64,000 nt of DNA, taken from positions 62,001 to 126,000 of the forward strand of contig CANRPO010000001.1 in assembly GCA_947632515.1 (NCBI GenBank). The letters run 5' to 3'. Shown here in pieces: positions 35,485 through 43,764 of the stretch. The notes beneath the pieces were generated by a model. That model did no database searches and was not told the origin of the DNA. It saw nothing but the letters and a program-made list of their open reading frames with translations. The translations under genes and the position numbers were made by a program. The stretch comes from an uncultured Lachnospiraceae bacterium (GTDB lineage: Bacteria > Bacillota > Clostridia > Lachnospirales > Lachnospiraceae). Numbering within the stretch: the first letter of the stretch is position 1; each line of letters starts with the position of its first letter.

Positions 35485-36048
35485 ATGCCACAGAAAGCAG
35501 AGTACAGGAACGCCGTCCGTTCCAGAAAGATGATCCGCGACGCCTTTATCGAACTGTTGCGGACGAAACCGTTGGACAAGATCACCGTGACAGGTATCGT
35601 GGAGAAGGCTGGATTAAACCGGGGCACATTCTACGCTCACTATGCGGACATCAACATGCTGATCCAGAGCATGGAGGATGAGATCGTACAGAGTCTGTAC
35701 GCGCTGCTCGCCAGCACGAAGATCCCGTATCTGCTGAAAGAGCCGCTGCCCTTTTTCCTGAAAATATCGGAGTATTTCGAGCAGAATAAAGAGCTGATCC
35801 TGGCGCTCATGAGTTCCCAGCCGACCAATCTCTTTATCAAAGAATTGCCCGATCTGATCGCCAGGCATCTGGCCTCCTCCGAGGACATCAGCGAGGATAT
35901 GCGCGCCAGAGCCTCCTTCATGGAGCGGTGCTACTTCTACGCGGGCGGCGCGGGCAGTCTGTATCTGGCGTGGTTTCGCGGGACGGTGTCTGGCAGCCTG
36001 CGGGATGTGGCGTACAGGCTCTCGGAGATCATCAGGAGAGGGTATTAG
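35485..36048 (+). CDS. TetR/AcrR-family transcriptional regulator
   Basis: A 187-residue repressor. ATG 35485 is chosen because AAAGGAG is at 35474-35480; the longer frame runs through the palindromic repeat. The helix-turn-helix is ITVTGIVEKAGLNRGTFYAHY. The C-terminal ligand domain has a YAGGAGSLYLAWF segment. It is divergent from the MMPL gene and probably controls it. Its last 19 codons are duplicated at 41537-41618. Confidence 0.9.
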   Translation: MPQKAEYRNAVRSRKMIRDAFIELLRTKPLDKITVTGIVEKAGLNRGTFYAHYADINMLIQSMEDEIVQSLYALLASTKIPYLLKEPLPFFLKISEYFEQNKELILALMSSQPTNLFIKELPDLIARHLASSEDISEDMRARASFMERCYFYAGGAGSLYLAWFRGTVSGSLRDVAYRLSEIIRRGY

Positions 36049-36073
36049 GATGATATGCGCTGATTCTAACTAG
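35992..36073 (+). repeat. 82-bp direct repeat, left copy (tetR 3' end)
   Basis: Identical to 41537-41618 except for two positions. It covers the last 19 codons and stop of tetR plus 25 bases downstream. The two differences are both synonymous in the tetR frame (CTG/TTG and GAT/GAC). The two copies bound a 5.5-kb cassette. Confidence 0.9.
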
Positions 36074-36086
36074 CTTAACATTTCTT

Positions 36087-36386
36087 TTAATCAGACTGGC
36101 CGCGAAAGCACTTGACGGTGAGGGTAAGCGCCTGAATCTGTTTGTCGCTCAGACCATATAAGGACAGCGCGTCGATTGTTGACGGTTCGCAGCCTAGCAG
36201 ATAATCAGTTGTTACTTTATAAATAGAGGCCAGTTTCATAAGATTTTCCAAAGATGGCTGGCGGTTTCCGCTCTCATACAGACCGATTGTGCTTTCTGTT
36301 ACGCCGATGCGCTCGGCGATCTGTTTTCTGCTTAATCCTGTATTTGCCCGTGCAATCACCAATCTTTTTGCCAATCCCTTTATCAT
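36087..36386 (-). CDS. XRE-family helix-turn-helix regulator
   Basis: A 99-residue DNA-binding protein with a full HTH (LSRKQIAERIGVTESTIGLYESGNRQ), followed by a short C-terminal helix (LYGLSDKQIQALTLTVKCF). GAGAGG precedes the ATG. It is the first gene inside the repeat-bounded cassette and is divergent from the zinc-ribbon gene, which it may control. Confidence 0.88.
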   Translation of the reverse strand: MIKGLAKRLVIARANTGLSRKQIAERIGVTESTIGLYESGNRQPSLENLMKLASIYKVTTDYLLGCEPSTIDALSLYGLSDKQIQALTLTVKCFRGQSD

Positions 36387-36528
36387 ACCGCACCTCTCTT
36401 TAGGCTATTTTACGGCATTATATACAACTAATTGTTGCAAACTGATTCTAATAGAATTATAATGTGACTGATAGCATCAAAATATTACAATGAGAAGTAA
36501 ATCGAGAAAGAGGGGAGGAGAAGAAAAG

Positions 36529-36927
36529 ATGGGATTCTTTGATGATCTTGGGAAAAAGGTAACGGATGCGGGTCAAAAAGCCATGCAAAAAACACAGGAA
36601 ATGTCTGAAATGGCGCGTTTAAATTCTTTAATTTCTCAAAATGAGAATAAGCTTAACAGCGCCTATTGTCAGATTGGGCAGCTTTTTGCAGAGCTTTATC
36701 GGGATGATCACAGGCCGGAGTTTGCAGAACTGATGACAACGGTTATTGGGCTGGAGCAGGAAAACGATACCTATAAGAAACAGCTTCAGGACATGAAAGG
36801 AATTCAGCGCTGCGAACAATGCGGCGCGGAAGTTCCCAAGGGGGCAGCGTTCTGTAATTCCTGCGGGGCGTCTGTATCGCAGACGGATAAGCAGGAGACC
36901 GTAGAAGATGAAATAGAATGTGAGTAA
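36529..36927 (+). CDS. Zinc-ribbon protein with helical N-terminus
   Basis: A 132-residue cytosolic protein. ATG 36529 is preferred for the GGGGAGGAG just upstream. The N-terminal part (FDDLGKKVTDAGQKAMQKTQE) is amphipathic and helical; the C-terminus holds a zinc ribbon with two pairs of cysteines (CEQCGAEVPKGAAFCNSCG). Such proteins are common in Firmicutes without assigned function. A small membrane protein gene follows 24 bases later. Confidence 0.75.
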   Translation: MGFFDDLGKKVTDAGQKAMQKTQEMSEMARLNSLISQNENKLNSAYCQIGQLFAELYRDDHRPEFAELMTTVIGLEQENDTYKKQLQDMKGIQRCEQCGAEVPKGAAFCNSCGASVSQTDKQETVEDEIECE

Positions 36928-36951
36928 ATTATATGAGAGAGAGGAAAAGAA

Positions 36952-37296
36952 ATGAACAGATTCAAATTGGCATTTATTATTGCGGCAGTATCTTTTGCAG
37001 TGCTTTTATTAACGTCCTTTATTTCCAAGAAATTTCCACAGATCGGGTTCTTTGACTGGGTTGTGCTGGCAGCGGAGATCGGCGGGATTGTTGCGCTGCT
37101 TATGGGAGGCTTAGGAAAGTTTTTTGCTATTCTCGGTAAATTATGGAGTGTGACTTGGCGTTGTCTTTTTATGCCATTGCCGATTAATTTTATTGCATTT
37201 CTCGGTATGATTTTTGTGTTAATGGTAGTTGTCCTGGTTATAGTTATGATGCTGCCCATTATACCCGTTACGATGGCATATCTGGAGAATCGCTAG
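36952..37296 (+). CDS. Small membrane protein
   Basis: A 114-residue protein with three hydrophobic segments (LAFIIAAVSFAVLLLTSFI, WVVLAAEIGGIVALLMGGL and FIAFLGMIFVLMVVVLVIVMML). GAGAGG lies upstream. It sits between the zinc-ribbon gene and two lipoprotein genes, all on one strand with short gaps. Function unknown. Confidence 0.7.
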   Translation: MNRFKLAFIIAAVSFAVLLLTSFISKKFPQIGFFDWVVLAAEIGGIVALLMGGLGKFFAILGKLWSVTWRCLFMPLPINFIAFLGMIFVLMVVVLVIVMMLPIIPVTMAYLENR

Positions 37297-37322
37297 ACAA
37301 GATAAGGAGACAGGATATCCTA

Positions 37323-38642
37323 ATGAAAATGAATAAGAAGATGACAGGAATGTTCTTGGCTGGAGCGTTGGTTTCGTTTGTGCTTGTCGGATGCGGCGGC
37401 GGGACGGAAGAAAAAGGAACTGCCGCAGAGGTTTCCGAACAGCAGCAGGAAACTGAGACTGATTCGAAAGAAGAGACCGCAGCCGCGGCGGCGGAAGTTG
37501 TGGAGAAAGAAACGAAAGAGCAGGAAACCAAAGCGGCGTTTAAGCTTTATGAGGTGTCAGAGGAAATCAAAAATTCCAAATTTACGGATGACGTCGTTCA
37601 GGTCGGCGGTACGGTTTTTCATGACGACGGCTCGATGACGGTTGGTGAATTTGCAGAAGAACTGCGCAAAAGCGGAGAGGTTACGGTCATAGGAGAGCAT
37701 GGCAAAGAAATTCGGGAGAGAACGAAGATTGAGCCTGCTGATGAGGTATCGATTCCTGACAAATATTCTCTGGTGGACGAATTTGGCGAGGAAATCTGTA
37801 AGATAGGTTACATCAATGATACGGGTGAAACAATCAGCGCTTATGATTGTAAAGTGACATGCATTAACGCACCGGATGAAAGCAGTCCGAATGGGTTGAA
37901 TTTCTTCTATGCCGGAGATCTCTGTGCAGCTACTTATGGTTATGGCAATGATCTGGAAGAAACGGACGGGTATGCAGAGCGAATGGAGGAGTATCCCAAG
38001 CTGACCGCAGAGAATATAGATGAAATTCTGCGGTTTAGAGGGATCGATAGAGCTTTTTTGCGGGAGTTTGACACCGGAGTAACGACGGGCGTTAAATATT
38101 GGTTTTTTGTATCTTCTGAAAATCCGATGTGTGTCAAAGACGGGAAGGAATACTACAGACAGCGGGCCTATGAGTTTAATTTATCTGCAGAATTGGGAGA
38201 AGTTTATTATGTGGTGATAAACGACACTTATACAACGACGCCGGATTATGCAGGTTCCTACAAAGGACAGGACTATCCCGTATATCGCGGCGGCGATTCA
38301 GAGGGAGATGCCTCATTTGACAGTGGCGATTATACAGGTTTCGTGACGTTTGTTGAAAATCTTGGCGACGGTACCTACTCCTGCAAGATAGGAGATCAAT
38401 CGGTCACCCTGTCGGTTGCGGATGACGCGGAAATTTGGATGACGTCTTTTTCGGAAAAAGCGGAAATAATCGGTGACAATTATCTGATCAAAATTCCGGG
38501 AAAAGATTTTAAGCAACTGAGCTTTGGATATGGCGTCACATATGACGGAAATGAGTTATTTGATTTTGATAATGAATTTTATGGGGAAGCGAAAGTCGTA
38601 GGCGGAGAGATTGTCTCTTTTGTGGAAACATTCCGGGAATAA
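37323..38642 (+). CDS. Lipoprotein, paralogue 1 of a pair
   Basis: A 439-residue protein with lipobox VLVGC and an acidic Glu/Thr/Ala-rich linker (about 25-70). From FKLYEVSEEIKNS onward it matches the next gene (FKLYDVSKEIKNS), including DGSMTVGE, the FFYAGDLCAATYG segment and the YPKLTAENIDEIL segment, showing gene duplication. This copy has an extra C-terminal domain (from about residue 325) with strand-rich sequence. Function unknown. Confidence 0.75.
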   Translation: MKMNKKMTGMFLAGALVSFVLVGCGGGTEEKGTAAEVSEQQQETETDSKEETAAAAAEVVEKETKEQETKAAFKLYEVSEEIKNSKFTDDVVQVGGTVFHDDGSMTVGEFAEELRKSGEVTVIGEHGKEIRERTKIEPADEVSIPDKYSLVDEFGEEICKIGYINDTGETISAYDCKVTCINAPDESSPNGLNFFYAGDLCAATYGYGNDLEETDGYAERMEEYPKLTAENIDEILRFRGIDRAFLREFDTGVTTGVKYWFFVSSENPMCVKDGKEYYRQRAYEFNLSAELGEVYYVVINDTYTTTPDYAGSYKGQDYPVYRGGDSEGDASFDSGDYTGFVTFVENLGDGTYSCKIGDQSVTLSVADDAEIWMTSFSEKAEIIGDNYLIKIPGKDFKQLSFGYGVTYDGNELFDFDNEFYGEAKVVGGEIVSFVETFRE

Positions 38643-38697
38643 ACGGTTGTAAAAGATGAGGCGTAGAAGAAAAATCAGAGGAGAGGCTGGAAGATTT

Positions 38698-39825
38698 ATG
38701 AATAAAAGGCTGGCATATATATTTGGCACTGGCGCGTTGGCAATTTCTGTGCTTGTTGGATGCGGCAGTCAGAAAGAAACGTTCAAGCTGTATGATGTTT
38801 CAAAGGAGATCAAAAACTCTACGTTCAAAGACCAGATTGCGCAGGTCGGCGATGTGGTTCTTCGTGAGGACGGCTCAATGACGGTCGGTGAGGTTGTGGA
38901 GGAATTGGGCAAAAACGGGCCGATTTTGATAAAAGATGAGAGCAAAAATCTGATTACGGAAAATTCACTCATAGATCCAATGAGTGAGGGATCCTGCGCT
39001 TTGTTGGATGAAGTCAAAGTGAATGGGGTCGAAAAGGAAATTTGTAGATTGAAATATGTCAATGTGACGGAAGATGCCCTCAGCGCATATGAGTGCAAGG
39101 TTGTAGCCATCTCTTCGCCGTCGATAGCCTGGAACTTAAATTCCTTGAATTTTTTCTATGCAGGGAATATCTGTTCCGGTCTTTATGGCGTGAAGGCGGA
39201 TAACGTATGGAATACCGAAGAATGTGCAAAAAGGCTTAAAAAGTATCCGGAGATGGAAGCTGAGGATGTTGAAGATATGCTGCGGCAGAAGGGCACCGAA
39301 GATATTCGCTTTGACGATCAGCAGAATCAGTATGTGGGTTATGTCTATTACGAAACTCCTATATACACTATGGGCGGCGAAGATTATTACAAAGTGCGGG
39401 AATGCCGCGTTACGATTGATGCGGATACCGGGAAAGTGACACATATGTCTGTGAGAAGTTCTTTTGGCTGGGCGGAAACCGGATACATCTATCATGTTCA
39501 GGATCTCAGCTGCATTACGCCCGAAATAGCCGAACAGCTGGAAAGTATGTGTGTGGAAACACTCACGTCCCATGATTATGATGCGGCGGATGCAGCGGCG
39601 ACTCTCGAAGGTTATTTCATAGATAAAGAGAGAGGCAGCTGCGCGGTGCTTTATACGGACAGGGGAACCTATGAAATGCTTCCGTTTAACCTATGCAGAA
39701 GGTACAACGGCACGTTTGGTATCTATGCGTGTGAGCCTGCATGGACGGATCCCTATGAATCTTTTGACGAAGTGATAGAGGACAGCGATCCGGAGCTGGA
39801 TAGTATCATCAAGTTAAATGAGTAA
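38698..39825 (+). CDS. Lipoprotein, paralogue 2 of a pair
   Basis: A 375-residue lipoprotein. ATG 38698 gives the normal signal peptide with lipobox VLVGC; the upstream extension is poly-basic and lacks one. It shares the FKLYxVSxEIKNS module with its neighbour but lacks the acidic linker. C-terminal residues differ, with GSCAVLYTDRGTYEMLPF. Function unknown; tandem duplication inside the cassette is evident. Confidence 0.75.
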   Translation: MNKRLAYIFGTGALAISVLVGCGSQKETFKLYDVSKEIKNSTFKDQIAQVGDVVLREDGSMTVGEVVEELGKNGPILIKDESKNLITENSLIDPMSEGSCALLDEVKVNGVEKEICRLKYVNVTEDALSAYECKVVAISSPSIAWNLNSLNFFYAGNICSGLYGVKADNVWNTEECAKRLKKYPEMEAEDVEDMLRQKGTEDIRFDDQQNQYVGYVYYETPIYTMGGEDYYKVRECRVTIDADTGKVTHMSVRSSFGWAETGYIYHVQDLSCITPEIAEQLESMCVETLTSHDYDAADAAATLEGYFIDKERGSCAVLYTDRGTYEMLPFNLCRRYNGTFGIYACEPAWTDPYESFDEVIEDSDPELDSIIKLNE

Positions 39826-39876
39826 TCCTGCAGAATAATATCAGATTAAAAACAAACATAAGCAAGGAGAAACGGC

Positions 39877-40809
39877 ATGGGACTTTTATCCAAGAAAACA
39901 TTGATATGCGAGCGGTGCGGCAAGGAGTATCAGGTAAGAATTGCGCTGGGATCTCATCTCTGCGACGAATGCGCAGCAAGAGAGAAACAGAAACGGGATA
40001 ATGTGCGTGGCTATGTGGACTATGCAGCCTGGATGAGGTGGCCGCAGTACACAGAGGAGCAGCTGGATCAGATCGCCGCGCACAGGCAGGCGATTCTGGA
40101 GAAGTACCGGCAGACACAGGGCATCTCCCGTGCAGAGCTGGAGGATGTTTCGGAGCATTACAGAAAACTGAGCGACGAGCAGGCGGCGGACGTATTGATG
40201 CGCGTTGCCAACTCTTCCATCACATCTACGATCGGCGCGGCATATAGCGGGAATTTCTTTGTGCCGACGGCTTTCGAGCGGACGGTCGTCGATGTGGAAG
40301 ATGTGTTTGCGGTCGGTTATGTGACCACTCATCAGATACAGAGCTCTAGCAGAGAAGTGCTGCTGTGCGCGGTGTTTACGAACGATCCTTACCTGTCGGT
40401 GTTCCCGATGCTTTATGCGGGGAAACTGGGATTTTTTGAGCTGATGAAAAGTAAATCCGGGCGAAGAGGAGTAAGCTTTTTCTTTGAGAGCCTTTGCCCG
40501 AATCTTACATATCCTGTGCAGGAACTGCGCCAGCTGAAAAAACAGATCAAAACGGACGGCGAGGTAAAGGGAAATATTTCAAAAGAAAATATGCTGGATA
40601 TTATTTCAGATGCCTCCGGCAATGTCGGCATTTTTAACGTCAAAGATATGCACAGTGATCTGCTTTCCGTTTCGGCGGCAATGTTGGATGAGTACGGTTA
40701 TATTCATGAGGAACAGATTGACGAGATTCTCAAAATGGATAAGGCGCTCAACAGGAGTTACTGGAAGAAACAGATTAAGCGGTTGTCTAAATATGAGATT
40801 GAGGATTAA
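39877..40809 (+). CDS. Uncharacterised protein with N-terminal zinc ribbon
   Basis: A 310-residue protein. The first 35 residues carry two Cys pairs (CERCGKEY and CDEC). The middle (SSITSTIGAAYSGNFFVPTAFERTVVDVEDVF) and the end (helical, Lys-rich) match nothing I recognise. AAGGAG at 39864-39869 precedes the ATG. The second zinc-ribbon protein in this cassette. A long hairpin follows. Confidence 0.7.
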   Translation: MGLLSKKTLICERCGKEYQVRIALGSHLCDECAAREKQKRDNVRGYVDYAAWMRWPQYTEEQLDQIAAHRQAILEKYRQTQGISRAELEDVSEHYRKLSDEQAADVLMRVANSSITSTIGAAYSGNFFVPTAFERTVVDVEDVFAVGYVTTHQIQSSSREVLLCAVFTNDPYLSVFPMLYAGKLGFFELMKSKSGRRGVSFFFESLCPNLTYPVQELRQLKKQIKTDGEVKGNISKENMLDIISDASGNVGIFNVKDMHSDLLSVSAAMLDEYGYIHEEQIDEILKMDKALNRSYWKKQIKRLSKYEIED

Positions 40810-40840
40810 AGCATAAAAAAGGCAAAATCACAACAGACAC

Positions 40841-40890
40841 GAAAGAACATGAAACAGGCTGTCGGCAGACAGTCTGTTTCATGTTCTTTC
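40841..40890. terminator. Long bidirectional hairpin terminator
   Basis: A perfect 17-bp stem (40841-40857 with 40874-40890) extended inward by CTGTC/GACAG. It lies between the convergent 39877 gene and the YgiT-like gene. Confidence 0.75.
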
Positions 40891-40914
40891 AGGATTTTAT
40901 GACTGCCTTGCTGT

Positions 40915-41151
40915 TTATGCGGCTTTAGAGTAATCGATAACGGCAATCTCCTGCATCAGTTTTTTGGCAGCATCTACAAGGATTTCCAGATGCCGGGCAA
41001 CCTCGTCGGAATAATACTTTTCGCCGCATTGTTCACATTCTTCGCAAGGGACGTTTTTAACGATAATAATACAGTTTTTGTAATTTACCACATGAGTTGT
41101 CAATGACGGAACAGTTGTTTTACATTTGCAATACATACACATAAGATTCAC
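40915..41151 (-). CDS. YgiT-type zinc-finger protein, probable antitoxin
   Basis: A 78-residue protein with two CxxC pairs (CMYCKC and CEECEQCGEKYY). This arrangement and length fit the YgiT/MqsA N-terminal zinc-finger family, often encoded next to DUF4258 toxin-like proteins. Its ATG overlaps the stop of the upstream DUF4258 gene by four bases. It lacks the usual C-terminal HTH of MqsA. Confidence 0.8.
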   Translation of the reverse strand: MNLMCMYCKCKTTVPSLTTHVVNYKNCIIIVKNVPCEECEQCGEKYYSDEVARHLEILVDAAKKLMQEIAVIDYSKAA

Positions 41152-41462
41152 TCCTTCCTTGTTTTAAGGTCCTTTTCAAATTTATCGGTATTTGGAAAAT
41201 ATGCGGTTATAAAAAATATCGTATAGCCATCTGATCCTACAATAATGTGTAATATCTCAGCATTTTTGGCGCGGCCAAAGATAAGAAAGCTGGGATGTGG
41301 GAAGTCATCAGGATAATATTCGATAATTTCTCCTGTCTGCAGACAGGATTCCACATCGCCAATGCTAATATCTCTTTCCTGCATTCGCTCCAGACAATGT
41401 TTAGTCCATTTTCTGTTAGAAACCGACTTGTTATAGATTTCTCTCAGCTGTTCTATTTGCAT
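41148..41462 (-). CDS. DUF4258-type protein, probable RNase-like toxin partner
   Basis: A 104-residue protein with W-T-x-H-C-x-E-R-M-Q-E-R (residues about 19-30) and the DUF4258-type strands IIEYYPDDFPHPSFLIFG and ILHIIVGSD. The family is related to RelE/HicA-like small nuclease folds, here upstream of a YgiT-type zinc-finger gene. Toxicity is inferred from the pairing, not seen. Confidence 0.75.
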   Translation of the reverse strand: MQIEQLREIYNKSVSNRKWTKHCLERMQERDISIGDVESCLQTGEIIEYYPDDFPHPSFLIFGRAKNAEILHIIVGSDGYTIFFITAYFPNTDKFEKDLKTRKE

Positions 41463-41536
41463 ATTATTTATAATCCTTTATCATATTTATATTCATTATA
41501 CATTGTTTTTCTCAAAAAGAAAATCAGAATCGCGCG

Positions 41537-41618
41537 GGCAGCTTGCGGGACGTGGCGTACAGGCTCTCGGAGATCATCAGGAGAGGGTATTAGGATGATA
41601 TGCGCTGATTCTAACTAG
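41537..41618 (+). repeat. 82-bp direct repeat, right copy
   Basis: Second copy of the tetR 3' end (see 35992-36073). It restores the reading frame GSLRDVAYRLSEIIRRGY and stop but has no upstream tetR body. After it the sequence becomes AT-rich and unrelated. The rest of 41463-41804 has no intact gene. Confidence 0.9.
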
Positions 41619-41699
41619 GCGGGTATAAAATAGGTATCCCCACTTTCAACTAATATTGAATAAAACCACAACAAATGATACACTTTATGCAAGCTAACA

Positions 41700-41804
41700 A
41701 AGTTTTTATTTGACTATGATTTTGATGAAGATGGTAAAATACTGAAAAGCTTAGAAAGTGAAAATAATTAGTGGCAAAGATATTTGTATGAATATGGAAG
41801 AAGG
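41700..41804 (+). pseudogene. YD-repeat (Rhs-like) remnant
   Basis: In the frame of the 41805 gene, a stretch reads FDYDFDEDGKILKSLESENN, a TAG at 41769-41771, then WQRYLYEYGRRMEMN. The YDxDEDGK and YLYEYGRR elements are typical of YD repeats in polymorphic toxins. The reading frame is broken by the TAG, so the body of the toxin has been lost. Confidence 0.5.
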
Positions 41805-42431
41805 ATGGAAATGAACAGTAATTTGAGTGACCTTGAACTGGCGAAAAAACGTGATCATAAAGTTATGATCACAGATGAAGCCATTAATAAAGTTCCGCAT
41901 GTTCAGTATAAAGAAATACCTGAAACTGAATATGATAATCTTCAGGAGCTGGCAAGACAGGTTTTGAAGATTTCCAAAGATGAAAATGATTCTAATGAAG
42001 TAGCAGTCACATATAGCCTTGAGAGTGCAAGACTGATAGAAAAGGGAGAGCGCTATATCGGTATTGCTTTGGGAGCAGAACATGACGTGGATCCTTTGAG
42101 TGATCCGACATCATATCATTTGATTCGTTCTTCGAGAGACTGTGTGGTAATTGTATTGCATAATCATCCGTCGTTGTCAGCTTTTTCACTGCCGGACATA
42201 CAATTTTTATTGAGATACGAAACTGTAAAAATGATGGTTGTTGTTACAAATTTAGGAAATGTATCATATTTGGTAAAGAACGGAAAGTATGATTTTGAAA
42301 AAGCTGTTATACTTCTTAATGAGGCAGTGGACTTAAATAACAAGGCTGAAAACATAAAAGATTTACAAGATGCGGCAGACTATTTTCTGAAAAACTGTTA
42401 TAATGTAGGTATAAACTATGAGAAACGATAG
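41805..42431 (+). CDS. JAB/RadC-like domain protein, probable polymorphic toxin C-terminal module
   Basis: A 208-residue protein. A JAMM-like metal motif HNHPSLSAFSLPD (H-x-H, Ser and Asp) is near residues 117-129, with SSRDCVVIVL as the strand before it. In RadC and Rhs-linked JAB domains the spacing to the Ser is one residue longer. The Glu of the motif is probably upstream in the RLIEKGERY segment. The frame continues upstream into a YD-repeat remnant across a TAG. AT-rich codon use differs from the flanking genes. Start could also be ATG 41811. Confidence 0.65.
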   Translation: MEMNSNLSDLELAKKRDHKVMITDEAINKVPHVQYKEIPETEYDNLQELARQVLKISKDENDSNEVAVTYSLESARLIEKGERYIGIALGAEHDVDPLSDPTSYHLIRSSRDCVVIVLHNHPSLSAFSLPDIQFLLRYETVKMMVVVTNLGNVSYLVKNGKYDFEKAVILLNEAVDLNNKAENIKDLQDAADYFLKNCYNVGINYEKR

Positions 42432-42443
42432 GAGGTGCATATT

Positions 42444-42614
42444 ATGACAGACGAACATATAGTATTAAGTGAACGCCCGGAAGACCAACTGAAAGCGGTA
42501 AAGTGGGCTCGTGAACAAAAGAAAAAAATTCTTGATGACAAAAGCAGGCGTATTGCAGATGCACTTATGGAAAAAATGACACCTTTGATTTTGGAGAAAA
42601 GCACACAGAAATAG
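42444..42614 (+). CDS. Small uncharacterised protein, possible immunity partner
   Basis: Fifty-six residues (MTDEHIVLSERPEDQLKAV..., ending EKSTQK) with a strong AGGAGG at 42430-42435. It is charged and helical. It lies 12 bases after the JAB-like gene and shares its AT-rich composition, so it is probably its partner. Function unknown. A terminator follows. Confidence 0.65.
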   Translation: MTDEHIVLSERPEDQLKAVKWAREQKKKILDDKSRRIADALMEKMTPLILEKSTQK

Positions 42615-42674
42615 CGTGGGTACAGCAGATTTATATAAAAAATCAAACTGAAAAAAGAGTTTGAGTGAGAGGGC

Positions 42675-42718
42675 AAATCCCCACGAACCTTGAAAAACCA
42701 AGGTTTGTGGGGATTTTT
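42675..42718 (+). terminator. Intrinsic terminator
   Basis: AAATCCCCAC plus AACCTTG pair with CAAGGTT plus GTGGGGATTT and are followed by T. It ends the JAB-like/small-protein unit and opposes the rubrerythrin gene. Confidence 0.85.
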
Positions 42719-42753
42719 AATGGTTTGCCTCTCTTATGAAACCGTCTTCCGGC

Positions 42754-43293
42754 TTAGCCGAAGTATCTCTTCAAGAGTCCCTCGAACGCTTTGCCGTGGC
42801 GAGCCTCGTCTCTTGCCATCTCGTGAACGGTGTCGTGAATCGCGTCCAGATTAGCGGCTTTCGCGCGTTTTGCGAGGTCAAATTTGCCGGCCGTAGCGCC
42901 GTTCTCCGCCTCGACTCTCATCTCCAGATTCTTCTTGGTGGAATCCGTCACAACTTCGCCGAGCAGCTCCGCGAACTTCGCAGCGTGCTCCGCCTCCTCC
43001 CAGGCAGCTTTCTCCCAGTACAGGCCGATCTCGGGATAACCCTCTCTGTGAGCGACTCTCGCCATGGCAAGATACATGCCGACCTCTGTGCACTCGCCGT
43101 TGAAGTTGGCGCGAAGGTCAGCCATAATGTCTTCGCTGACACCCTTGGCAACGCCTACAACGTGCTCTGCAGCCCACTCTCTCTCGCCGCCCTGAGCCGT
43201 GAATTTTTCAGCGGGTGCGTTGCATACCGGACACTTCTCCGGCGCGGAATCTCCTTCGTGAACATAGCCGCATACCTGACATACATACTTCAT
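42754..43293 (-). CDS. Reverse rubrerythrin
   Basis: A 179-residue peroxide-reducing protein. The start [11 protein letters not shown] is chosen because AAGGAG lies nine bases upstream. The rubredoxin domain comes first (CQVCGY and CPVCNAP, residues 5-27), then a four-helix ferritin-like domain with di-iron ligands in [18 protein letters not shown] and [11 protein letters not shown]. This order is the reverse of classical rubrerythrin, as in oxidative-stress proteins of clostridia. A PerR-like box is upstream. Confidence 0.94.
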   Translation of the reverse strand: MKYVCQVCGYVHEGDSAPEKCPVCNAPAEKFTAQGGEREWAAEHVVGVAKGVSEDIMADLRANFNGECTEVGMYLAMARVAHREGYPEIGLYWEKAAWEEAEHAAKFAELLGEVVTDSTKKNLEMRVEAENGATAGKFDLAKRAKAANLDAIHDTVHEMARDEARHGKAFEGLLKRYFG

Positions 43294-43764
43294 GATCGTA
43301 CTCTCCTTTTCTCTTGGATTTATTCTGTAAGGCATGCCGCGAAAACTGCGGACGCAGATTCCGGCGGGCACGCCTTATCGCTTGATAAATAGCAATACTA
43401 ATTATAAATGATTGGGACGAAGGCCGCAATGCAAATCTGAAAAACTTTTTACCAAAATTTTTCGGGGAAATTTGGTCAGCATTTTTTAATAAATTTTTTA
43501 TAAGTTTATTGGCCCGCGTTTATTATTTACCTTTGGGAATGTGATATAATGAGCGTTAGCGAGGAGAGTATGCCTGCATATTCGCCAAATGCTCGTGCAA
43601 GCACGGCACTTGGCTCATTGCTCGCGGGAATAAATTCCGGAATCCGTCTGCTGCGCAGCCGCCGTGCTGCGCGCTTAAAGACCGCGATTCCTGCCGAATG
43701 TTTTTAACTCGCGGGATGCGCGGTTTATGGCTGACAGAGCGGTTCATGAAAGAAGGGATCAAGG
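43294..43764. other. Intergenic region between divergent rubrerythrin and kinase genes
   Basis: It contains the PerR-like box (43393-43407), an AT-rich stretch (43440-43500), and from 43550 a series of GC-rich inverted repeats with GAGCGTTAGCGAGGAG and CTGCTGCGCAGC, similar in style to those after the response regulator gene. A TATAAT (43545-43550) may be part of the kinase promoter. No gene is supported. Confidence 0.5.
43393..43407 (-). promoter_or_regulatory. PerR-like operator upstream of reverse rubrerythrin
   Basis: On the minus strand TTATAATTAGTATTG matches the Bacillus PerR box TTATAATNATTATAA at most positions, the left half perfectly. It lies about 100 bases before the rubrerythrin ATG. 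Peroxide-responsive control is likely but inferred. Confidence 0.5.
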
